A DNA stretch of 64,000 bases, taken from assembly GCF_006965485.1 (NCBI RefSeq), contig NZ_CP041360.1, positions 2,666,001 through 2,730,000 on the forward strand, read 5' to 3'. Every line of letters begins with the position of its first letter. Position 1 is the stretch's first letter. This DNA is from Spirosoma sp. KCTC 42546 (lineage in GTDB: Bacteria; Bacteroidota; Bacteroidia; Cytophagales; Spirosomataceae). This document shows, piece after piece, positions 34,167 through 42,273 of the stretch. The translations under genes and the position numbers were made by a program. A model generated the notes under the pieces. It was not told where the DNA came from. It saw only the letters and a list, made by a program, of their open reading frames with translations, and did no database searches.

Positions 34167-36809
34167 TTATTCCGACCGAAGGGAACGTACTGGATTCATT
34201 AACGCGGCTCTGATGCTTTGGAAACTGATGGTTAGAACTGCAACAGCGATCGTCAATAGGCCGGTTAGCGCGAACATCCACCACTCAATGGGAATCGAAT
34301 ACGCAAAGTCCTGCAACCATCGACTCGTAGCCCACCAGGCCAGTGGAAAGGCAAGAATAGTGGCAATGAGTACCAAACGAAGGAAATCGCTGGACAGTAA
34401 GACGATGATTCCGGCCACCGTTGCCCCCAGCACTTTTCGAATGCCGACTTCTTTCGTGCGTACCTGGGCAGCATAGGCTGATAAACCAAATAAACCCAGG
34501 CAGGAAATGAACATTGCGAAGATGGCAAACACGTTCAGCACATTGCCTACCCGTTTTTCTGAATCATAGAGACGAGCCATTTTTTCATCCAGGAATGTGT
34601 AGATGAACAGGCTGCCGGGCGACAAACGAGCTAGGGTAGCTTGAGCGAACTGTAAGGTTTCGTCCAGTTTGTGTCCCTTGATTTTTAGTAAAAAGTAATT
34701 GGCTTGCCCAGGATGCTGAACAATAACCAGCGGATCTACTGTGGTGTGTAGGGAGGCAAAATGGAAATCGTTGACAATGCCTACAATCTCTCCTGTATCT
34801 CCTAAGGATACAGCTTTTTTACCGATGGGCGAATCCAGTTTGAGCGCTTTGGCGGCCGCTTCGTTCAGAATAATAGGAAAGTGAGCGGTATTTGCATTCC
34901 TGACGAAATTTCGACCCGCTTTCAGCCCGATCTGTAACACGGAGAGTGTGTTTTCATCAGCCCACATGAAGCGCAGTTGACTCGCATCTTCGGATTTTCC
35001 TAGTGGAGTAAGCATATCTGTGCCGAATCGATCACCCGGTAGGGTTGAGATTCGCGCTACGTTTGTGATGGCTGAATTTTTCTGAAACTCTTGCTGGATC
35101 GTGTTGGCTTTGTCCCACATGTCACGCCCGTACAATTTCACGGCCACTACCTGATCCTGATCGAAGCCCAGATCTTTCGTCTGGAAAAACTTCATTTGCC
35201 GGTACACGACAATCGTGCTGAAGATCATGAATACCGAAACACTGAACTGGAACACAATCAGGCCTTTTCGAACCAGTGTGACGGAGGAAAACTGGCTTTT
35301 CTTTCCTTTCAGGGCGTTAACGGGATCGAAATTAGAAATGAATAAGGCTGGGTAAAAACCGGCAATCAGGCTGATTAGGCCAATCAGTAGTACCAGTAGC
35401 AGCGCGTTCGATGCCGTGAACAATTGACCAAAGCGAAGCGATTTCGCGGCCAGTTCATTATAAAAAGGAATGGCCAGCCGGAATAAAAGAAAGGCGACTA
35501 AAGCGGCTACCAGCGTCAGAATGAATGATTCGCCCAGGAACTGCTTGATTAGCTGATCTTTGCGGGCGCCTAATGCCTTTCGAACACCCACTTCTTTCAT
35601 TCGGTTAAATGCCTGAGCCGTGGCCATATTGATGAAATTCACCGATGCCAATAGTAGGATAAACAGGGCCGCTATGGAAAAAACGTAGACGTACGTAATG
35701 TCACTGTTCGGCCCCATTTCTTTTTCCAACTTCGAGTGCAGGTGAATGTCTGTAATGGGTTGGATAGGCGTTCTTCGGGTTGTCAGAATTTCTTTCCTGG
35801 TTTCGCCTGTAACCTCATAGAATTTTACCATGAAGTCTGGCATTCGTGCTTCTACATCCGCACGTGAGGCACTGTTATTCAGTACGACGTAATTATAAAA
35901 GCCCGCCCAATCTCTTCGTACCAGACCACTTTTGTCGGTAGAGTTATAATAGGTGGACATAGAAATCAGGTAATCGAACTGCAAATGCGTTGGGAACGAA
36001 TAGGGTTTTATGACGCCCGTAACGGTTAGTAGGCGTTTGTCAAGATCATCCTGAATTTGTTTGCCCAAGGGATTTTCATTGCCGAAGTATTTGGTTGCCA
36101 TCGCTTCACTGAGTACAATGGCGTCGATCTGTTTGAGGGCTGTTCGTGGGTCACCTGTCACAAACGAAAGGTCGAATACATCCACCACGGTCGAATCGGC
36201 ATAATATCCGCTTTTCTCCTCGAACTGCTTTGGCGTTCCGCCTGATGGTACATAGCTGAACACCCGATCGGGGTAAGGTCGATGAAAGCGGGCAACGCTC
36301 TGAATGCCAGGGATTGCCTTTTGCATTTCTACTCCCAAAATGGGCGATGTAGCGGCCCATTGCCGACTTTTCTTGTCAATATTTTCCGAGGTGATTCTGA
36401 AAATCCGGTCTGCTTTTGAAAACCCTTTATCATAGCTTAGCTCTTCCCGTACATGAAGAATCATCAACAGGCTACAAGCCAGTCCTAAGGCCAGTCCGGT
36501 TATCGTAAGCGTACTGTTTAGTTTGTAGCGAAGTACATTTCGCCAGGCGATAGTGAGATAGTTGCTCAGCATAGCAGTTGTTGTTGGGTTTGGATACTCT
36601 CCGAAGCGTCCGATCGTTGACTTTCTATTAATTGCAAATGGCTTGATAAACCCCAGTACATCCCACCAGTAACGCCATCGTGCCCGGCGTTCGCCAATTC
36701 GCCCGACTTGCCAGATGAACTCCTCATGCAAGTCCCCCTGCACTTCCTCCAGCCGGTGGGGGGCGCAGAAGAAGCGGAGCAGGCGGTCAGCTAAACGGGG
36801 CGGGGTCAT
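34167..36809 (-). CDS. FtsX/MacB-type orphan permease, block C fourth gene
   Basis: 880 residues from ATG at 36809. Block C prefix with small changes (EEFIWQVGRIGERRARWRY). After TM1: LGLACSLLMILHVREELSYDKGFSKADRIFRI. First FtsX motif FNRMKEVGVRKALGARKDQ, preceded by VNFINMATAQ; second QVRTKEVGIRKVLGATVAG. These four positions differ from every other permease in the window, so the core represents its own lineage. The second periplasmic domain ends with FLDEKMARLYDSEKRVG. Confidence 0.93.
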   Translation of the reverse strand: MTPPRLADRLLRFFCAPHRLEEVQGDLHEEFIWQVGRIGERRARWRYWWDVLGFIKPFAINRKSTIGRFGEYPNPTTTAMLSNYLTIAWRNVLRYKLNSTLTITGLALGLACSLLMILHVREELSYDKGFSKADRIFRITSENIDKKSRQWAATSPILGVEMQKAIPGIQSVARFHRPYPDRVFSYVPSGGTPKQFEEKSGYYADSTVVDVFDLSFVTGDPRTALKQIDAIVLSEAMATKYFGNENPLGKQIQDDLDKRLLTVTGVIKPYSFPTHLQFDYLISMSTYYNSTDKSGLVRRDWAGFYNYVVLNNSASRADVEARMPDFMVKFYEVTGETRKEILTTRRTPIQPITDIHLHSKLEKEMGPNSDITYVYVFSIAALFILLLASVNFINMATAQAFNRMKEVGVRKALGARKDQLIKQFLGESFILTLVAALVAFLLFRLAIPFYNELAAKSLRFGQLFTASNALLLVLLIGLISLIAGFYPALFISNFDPVNALKGKKSQFSSVTLVRKGLIVFQFSVSVFMIFSTIVVYRQMKFFQTKDLGFDQDQVVAVKLYGRDMWDKANTIQQEFQKNSAITNVARISTLPGDRFGTDMLTPLGKSEDASQLRFMWADENTLSVLQIGLKAGRNFVRNANTAHFPIILNEAAAKALKLDSPIGKKAVSLGDTGEIVGIVNDFHFASLHTTVDPLVIVQHPGQANYFLLKIKGHKLDETLQFAQATLARLSPGSLFIYTFLDEKMARLYDSEKRVGNVLNVFAIFAMFISCLGLFGLSAYAAQVRTKEVGIRKVLGATVAGIIVLLSSDFLRLVLIATILAFPLAWWATSRWLQDFAYSIPIEWWMFALTGLLTIAVAVLTISFQSIRAALMNPVRSLRSE

Positions 36810-36905
36810 AATGGGTAATGAATAATGGATAATGAGTAATTAAGGGGTGTGACCATGATCGTTCTGGGCATCATTCGTTATCCATTGTTCCTTATCCATT
36901 ACGCA
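36810..36905. repeat. AT-rich junction hairpin, block C (copy 2)
   Basis: Near-identical copy of 34077-34165, with a small extra AATGAGTAAT unit in the left arm and a handful of single-base changes, including the shared centre CATGATCGTTCTGGGCAT. Confidence 0.8.
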
Positions 36906-36906
36906 C

Positions 36907-39525
36907 TTATTCTGACCGAAGGGAGCGAACCGGGTTCATTAATGCAGCTTTGATGCTTTGAAAACCGACTGTTGCCAGCGCAATCAGGACGGATAGCATA
37001 CCGGCCAGCGCGAACATCCACCACTCAATGTCGATCTTGTAAGCAAAGCCCTGCAACCACTGATTCATTGCCCACCAGGCTAATGGCGACGCAATTAGAA
37101 TGGCGATGGCAACTGGTTTTAGAAAGTCCTGCGAGAGTAGGCCAACAATACTACCAACCGATGCGCCCAGCACTTTGCGAACACCAATCTCTTTGGTGCG
37201 CTGCTCGGCAGTGAAGGTGGCCAATCCGAACAGGCCCAGGCACGAAATGAAAATGGCCAGAAAGGCAAAGTAATTCGAGAGCTGGCTCACAATCTGTTCG
37301 CTCTTGTATTGGCTGGCGTAGGCCTGGTCGGTGAACGAATAGGTGAATGGGAATTTGGGGTTCAACTTTTTGCATACGACTTCTAATTGGGCCAGTGTTT
37401 CTTTGGTTTTACCGGCTTCAATACGGATAATTACATTGCCTCCCTGTCGTCTTTTACCAGTGTTTAAGGTGGCAATAAGTGGTCGTATAGCCGTATGCAG
37501 GGATTGAAAATGAAAATCTTTCAAAACTCCGACGATCGTTCCCTTTCCATTTCCCCAGGTTACTGTTTTGCCGATCGGATTTTTGAAGCCCATAACTTTT
37601 AGAGCCGCTTCATTGATCAGAAAAGCAGCGGAGTCTGTTGGAAATGCTTTCGAGAAATCCCTCCCTTCTACTAGCTGGATATTCATTGCTTTGACAAAAT
37701 CATAGCCAACACCAACGGGCGTAAATCGGACTTTGTCATTTGGATCAGACCCGGCCCAACTGATGCCTTCGGTTCCAGAACCATTAGAGGCCGGTTCTGC
37801 GGTCATGTGCGATACCTGCTTTATAGTCGGAACCTGCGAAAGCTCTTCTTTCAGGATGTCGTAGTTCTTTACCAAATCACCTTCCAGCGGAAAATAAATC
37901 AGGTTCTCCCGATCATAGCCTAGATTTTTGGATTGTACATACTCCACCTGTTTGTAGATGATAATCATGCCCACAATCAGGATGATCGACAACGCAAACT
38001 GAAAAACAACCAGCCCCTGACGAAGCCAGGTAGACTTTGTGTCAAACTTCAACGCACCTTTTAGTACTCGAACCGGGCTGAGCGATGACAGGAAAAAGGC
38101 AGGATAACTTCCAGCTAGTAAGCCCGTTATCAGCGTCAGGCCGAACAGTATCTCCCAGGAAGAAAGTGCGGCTATGGGTAAAATAATCTGTTTGCCCGTC
38201 AAACTATTGAACGCTGGCAGGAGTAAGGCCACGAATAAGATTGCCAGTACAACAGAGAAGATCGTCAGTAGAAATGCTTCGCCGATAAACTGCCCAATCA
38301 GCAAAAAACGAGCGGCTCCAATCACCTTCCGAACACCTACTTCTTTGGCCCGTTTGGCCGATCGGGCGGTGGCCAGATTCATGAAATTGACACAGGCGAT
38401 GAGGAGAATAAACACGGCCACGATGGTGAACAGCCGCACATATTCGATACGTCCACCATCAATTTTGTCATTTTTGAAATTGCTATTCAGGTAGTATTCG
38501 TGGAAAGGCTGCATGGCCAGTTCCGTGTGAAACGGCTTGCCTTCGTCCCGATTAAACTTGTCGAGCAGATGCTTCATTTTGGCTTCTACTTTTGCGGGAT
38601 TAGCCGGTATGCCGTTGCGGTCGGGGCGAAGCATGAAAAAGGTGAGTGGATCGGTGCTGTCCCAGCCTTTAGCCCATTGATTATCCTCCAGATACTCATC
38701 CCAGTTGCGCAGGCAATCGAATTGTAAGGTGCTGTTCTGCCCAAGGTTTTCAAAGACAGCTGTCACCAGTAAATCTTTGCGGTTATCAAACCGGATCGAT
38801 TTGCCGATCGCTTTTTCGGGACTACCAAAAAACGTTTCGGCCATCGTTCGGGAAATCGCCAGACTATTGCGGTCTTTCAAGGCCGCTTCGGGCGTACCTT
38901 GCAGGAGTTTGTAGCTGAACATCTTGAAGAAATCAGCACTAGCCGCGTTAGTCGCCTGTTTATTCACTTTCGTACCAACCGAAAACGTTTGATTACTCAC
39001 CCATTCATAAGGCGTTGCCATCTGGATTTCGGGAACCGATTTTTTCAATTCATCGGCCAGCGGACCGGGCGTCCAAATGACACCCTGTACTTTTCCGCTA
39101 AAAAACTCCCGCATATAAATGCGATATAACTGATTCTTATTAGCATGAAATGCATCGACGTTCAGTTCATCCTGCACCCACAGCATAATCAATAAGCTAC
39201 AGGCCATACCCAGTGCGAGGCCGAGCATGTTAATGGCCGAGAACGTCTTGTTCTTGGCTAAATTTCTAAAAGCGATTTTGACATAATTCTGTAGCATGGT
39301 TGGGTTCATTAGATATGTTGTCGGATACTCTGTTGACTTTCGTTTCATCGCAAATGGTCTGATAAAGCCGATCACATCCCACCAGTAACGCCAGCGGGCC
39401 CGCTGTTCCCCAATGCGTTCGACCTGCCAGGCAAATTCCTCATGCAAATCCCCCTGCACCTCCTCCAGCCGATGAGGAGCGCAAAAGAAGCGGAGAAGTT
39501 GGTCAGCTAAGCGGGGTGGGGTCAT
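36907..39525 (-). CDS. FtsX/MacB-type orphan permease, block C third gene
   Basis: 872 residues from ATG at 39525. Block C prefix (RFFCAPHRLEEVQGDLHEEFAWQVERIGEQ). Core of the LGMACSLLIMLWVQDELNVDAFHAN type shared only with the block B gene at 15727-18360: both have LYRIYMREFF/LYQVYERQYF, then SAKRAKEVGVRKV(V/I)GAAR, YDRENLIYFPLEGDL and IGVLKDFHFQSL-like stretches. Second motif EQRTKEIGVRKVLGASVGS. The second periplasmic domain has GRDFSKAFPTDSAAFLINEAAL. Confidence 0.93.
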   Translation of the reverse strand: MTPPRLADQLLRFFCAPHRLEEVQGDLHEEFAWQVERIGEQRARWRYWWDVIGFIRPFAMKRKSTEYPTTYLMNPTMLQNYVKIAFRNLAKNKTFSAINMLGLALGMACSLLIMLWVQDELNVDAFHANKNQLYRIYMREFFSGKVQGVIWTPGPLADELKKSVPEIQMATPYEWVSNQTFSVGTKVNKQATNAASADFFKMFSYKLLQGTPEAALKDRNSLAISRTMAETFFGSPEKAIGKSIRFDNRKDLLVTAVFENLGQNSTLQFDCLRNWDEYLEDNQWAKGWDSTDPLTFFMLRPDRNGIPANPAKVEAKMKHLLDKFNRDEGKPFHTELAMQPFHEYYLNSNFKNDKIDGGRIEYVRLFTIVAVFILLIACVNFMNLATARSAKRAKEVGVRKVIGAARFLLIGQFIGEAFLLTIFSVVLAILFVALLLPAFNSLTGKQIILPIAALSSWEILFGLTLITGLLAGSYPAFFLSSLSPVRVLKGALKFDTKSTWLRQGLVVFQFALSIILIVGMIIIYKQVEYVQSKNLGYDRENLIYFPLEGDLVKNYDILKEELSQVPTIKQVSHMTAEPASNGSGTEGISWAGSDPNDKVRFTPVGVGYDFVKAMNIQLVEGRDFSKAFPTDSAAFLINEAALKVMGFKNPIGKTVTWGNGKGTIVGVLKDFHFQSLHTAIRPLIATLNTGKRRQGGNVIIRIEAGKTKETLAQLEVVCKKLNPKFPFTYSFTDQAYASQYKSEQIVSQLSNYFAFLAIFISCLGLFGLATFTAEQRTKEIGVRKVLGASVGSIVGLLSQDFLKPVAIAILIASPLAWWAMNQWLQGFAYKIDIEWWMFALAGMLSVLIALATVGFQSIKAALMNPVRSLRSE

Positions 39526-39650
39526 AATGGATAATGTAAAATGGATAATGTAAAATGGATAATGGATAATGAAGTTCAGGGGGTATTTGTCGGTCGTATG
39601 GGTACAGGTAACATTCTACATTATTCATTCTACGTTATCCATTGAACTTT
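39526..39650. repeat. AT-rich junction hairpin with 14-bp direct repeats, block C
   Basis: ATGGATAATGTAAA occurs at 39527-39540 and again at 39541-39554, then partly a third time. The right arm (TACATTATTCATTCTACGTTATCCATT) is at about 39616-39642. Confidence 0.8.
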
Positions 39651-39652
39651 AC

Positions 39653-42271
39653 TCATTCCGACCGAAGGGAGGTAACCGGATTCATCAAGGCGGCCTTCAT
39701 ACTCTGAAAGCCGACCGTTAGCAAAGCCAGGCCTATAGCCAGTATGCCAGCCAGGGCGAACAACCACCATTCAACAGCTACTTTATAAGCGAAATCGCGC
39801 AACCAGATATTGGCAGCCCACCACGCCAGGGGCGACGCAATCAGAATGGCAATCAGCACCAGTTTCACGAAGTCTTTGGAAAGCAGTGTAACGATACTAC
39901 TGACTGAAGCGCCCAATACCTTCCGCACCCCAATTTCTTTAACCCGTTGTTCGGTCGTGAACGTCGTGAGCCCAAACAGGCCCAGGCAGGAAACCAGCAT
40001 AGCCAATACGGAGAAATACAGGATGATTTGACCGGTTCGCTGTTCGGTCCGGTATTGCGTATCCAGGTCCTGGTCAATGAACCCATAACTAATGGGATAA
40101 TTGGGCTCGTAGGTTTTGTACACGTCGGCTATATCAGCAAGGGTGCGTTGTACGGCGTTCGGTTTGGTTTTTATAAGCAGATCGAAGTAGAAGTCTTTCG
40201 GACGGAACCGGAAAATGAACGGTTCAATAGCTACTCGTAAGGGGCGAAAATGAAAATCCTTGAGTACCCCAATTACGGTGCCGGAAAGGCCCCAGAATTT
40301 AACCGTCTTCCCCAGCGCCGTTGTAGATGTCCAGCCCATTCGTTTGGCCGCTGTTTCATTGATCAGGTACCGCCCCTGGCTCGACGATGTATCCGATCGG
40401 ATCTGTGCCGAGAAATTACGGCCAGAGGCCAGCGACATGCCAGTGGTTTTCATAAAATCGGCATCAACGTTCATCTGCGTGATCAGGAATTCATCCTTCG
40501 CTTTTTGTCCTTGCCACTCAATGGTGGTTGAATTGACAACGTCGATCAGATTACTGGTGGTTGCCGAAACCTGCGCAACACCCGGCAGCTGCTGGAGCTC
40601 CTGCTTGAACTGTAACGCTTTGCCCCTCAAATCGCCTTTTAGTCGGACATAGACCAACTGCGACTTATCGAATCCCAGGTTCTTATTTTGAATAAAGCTC
40701 AGTTGCCGATAAATGACCAGCATTGTAATTGCCAGAACAACAGACAGTACAAACTGCCCAACCACTAATGACTTCCGAAATGTTTGCCCCGACTTTATCG
40801 TAAAAACACCTTTTAGTACGCGCGCAGGCCGAAAGGATGATAGAAAAAAAGCCGGATACAAACCCGTAAGCAGACTCACGATCAAGGTTATGGCCGTCAA
40901 GACTGCCCAGAAGTAGGGTTCCTGATAGGGTAACTGGAGATTTTTATCTGTTAAGGTATTGAATACGGGAAGAAAAGCCTGCATCAACAGGAGTGATCCG
41001 GCAATGGCAATACTCGTCATGAGTAACGATTCGCCCAGAAACTGAACGATCAGGCTTGATCGTTGTGCGCCAACTGTTTTGCGAACGCCTACCTCACGCG
41101 CCCGTTGCGAGGCCCGCGCTGTAGCCAGGTTGATGAAGTTGACAACCGCAATTAGCAGCACAATAAGACCAACCGTCAGAAAAATCCGAACATACAGGAT
41201 ATCACTGCGTTTCCCCCAGTCGGATTGAAAGTCAAATTTGGAGTTTAAATAGACGTCCCGGAGCGGTTGCAGACTCAGAACTGCATCGTTTTTATCGGCA
41301 TATCGTTTTAGCTGGAGTCGGATTTTCTCGTCAAAAGCAACCGGATTCGTTTCTGGACGTAAACGGATATACGTATGGTAGCTGTTGCTATTCCACTTCA
41401 TGCTCCACTCGTCGTTGCGGATCAGGTAGTTGAAGGGTAGCAATACATCGAACTGAAGTTGGGAGTAGGCGGGCGGGTTTTTAACTACGCCAACCAGGGT
41501 CAGTATCTGGTCTTTATTGAGTGAAAACGGTTTGCCCACTATAGGTGCCTTCGACCAGTTTTTGCCGAAGAAACGCTCAGCCATCGACTCACTGATGATT
41601 ACTTCATTCGGACTTTGAAAGACTTTATTGACATTACCCCGCACCAGCGGAAACGTAAACAGGCTGAAAAATGACGGGTCCACAATCATCATATTGGCAG
41701 CTTCGGCAATCTGATTACCCTGCGCCAATATGCCACTCCAGCGCCCAACACGGGTCGTTGCCAGAACCTCCGGGAAGTCTTTTGTCAATGTAGCCGCCAG
41801 TGGGCCCGGCGTGACGGCTACATTGAAAAGTCCTTCTGCCTGTTTCTGTTTTTCAACAACACGATAAATAGTCTCGTACTGGTGATGGAATCGGTCGTAG
41901 GTAAGTTCGTCCTGAATATACATCCCAATAGCCAGGCAACAGGCAAGGCCAATGGATAGGCCAGCCACATTGATACCAGAATACACCTTATTTTTCCAAA
42001 GGCTCCGTACTGCGATTTTCAAATAACTGGCCAGCATATCGGGATGAAGTGAAAAGGTGGAAGAATCGTGTTTATGTTTTGTCGCAAATGGTTTTATAAA
42101 TCCTAGTACATCTCGCCAGTAGCGCCAGCGGGCCCGTTGCTCACCAATGCGCTCGACCTGATAGTCGAACTCCTCATGGAGGTCGCCCAGGGTTTCTTCC
42201 AGCAGGTGGGGCGCTATGAACCATTCCAGGAGTCGGTCGGCTAAGGGGGGCGGTTGGAAATCTGACTTCAT
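39653..42271 (-). CDS. FtsX/MacB-type orphan permease, block C second gene
   Basis: 872 residues from ATG at 42271, two bases after the stop codon of the upstream permease, so translation is probably coupled. The prefix (LLEWFIAPHLLEETLGDLHEEFDYQVERIGEQ) is a hybrid: its first half resembles block D (LLEWFCAPHLLEE), its second half block C. After TM1: IGLACCLAIGMYIQDELTYDRFHHQYETIYRV. First FtsX motif SQRAREVGVRKTVGAQRSS preceded by VVNFINLATARA; second EQRVKEIGVRKVLGASVSS. Confidence 0.93.
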   Translation of the reverse strand: MKSDFQPPPLADRLLEWFIAPHLLEETLGDLHEEFDYQVERIGEQRARWRYWRDVLGFIKPFATKHKHDSSTFSLHPDMLASYLKIAVRSLWKNKVYSGINVAGLSIGLACCLAIGMYIQDELTYDRFHHQYETIYRVVEKQKQAEGLFNVAVTPGPLAATLTKDFPEVLATTRVGRWSGILAQGNQIAEAANMMIVDPSFFSLFTFPLVRGNVNKVFQSPNEVIISESMAERFFGKNWSKAPIVGKPFSLNKDQILTLVGVVKNPPAYSQLQFDVLLPFNYLIRNDEWSMKWNSNSYHTYIRLRPETNPVAFDEKIRLQLKRYADKNDAVLSLQPLRDVYLNSKFDFQSDWGKRSDILYVRIFLTVGLIVLLIAVVNFINLATARASQRAREVGVRKTVGAQRSSLIVQFLGESLLMTSIAIAGSLLLMQAFLPVFNTLTDKNLQLPYQEPYFWAVLTAITLIVSLLTGLYPAFFLSSFRPARVLKGVFTIKSGQTFRKSLVVGQFVLSVVLAITMLVIYRQLSFIQNKNLGFDKSQLVYVRLKGDLRGKALQFKQELQQLPGVAQVSATTSNLIDVVNSTTIEWQGQKAKDEFLITQMNVDADFMKTTGMSLASGRNFSAQIRSDTSSSQGRYLINETAAKRMGWTSTTALGKTVKFWGLSGTVIGVLKDFHFRPLRVAIEPFIFRFRPKDFYFDLLIKTKPNAVQRTLADIADVYKTYEPNYPISYGFIDQDLDTQYRTEQRTGQIILYFSVLAMLVSCLGLFGLTTFTTEQRVKEIGVRKVLGASVSSIVTLLSKDFVKLVLIAILIASPLAWWAANIWLRDFAYKVAVEWWLFALAGILAIGLALLTVGFQSMKAALMNPVTSLRSE

Positions 42272-42273
42272 AT

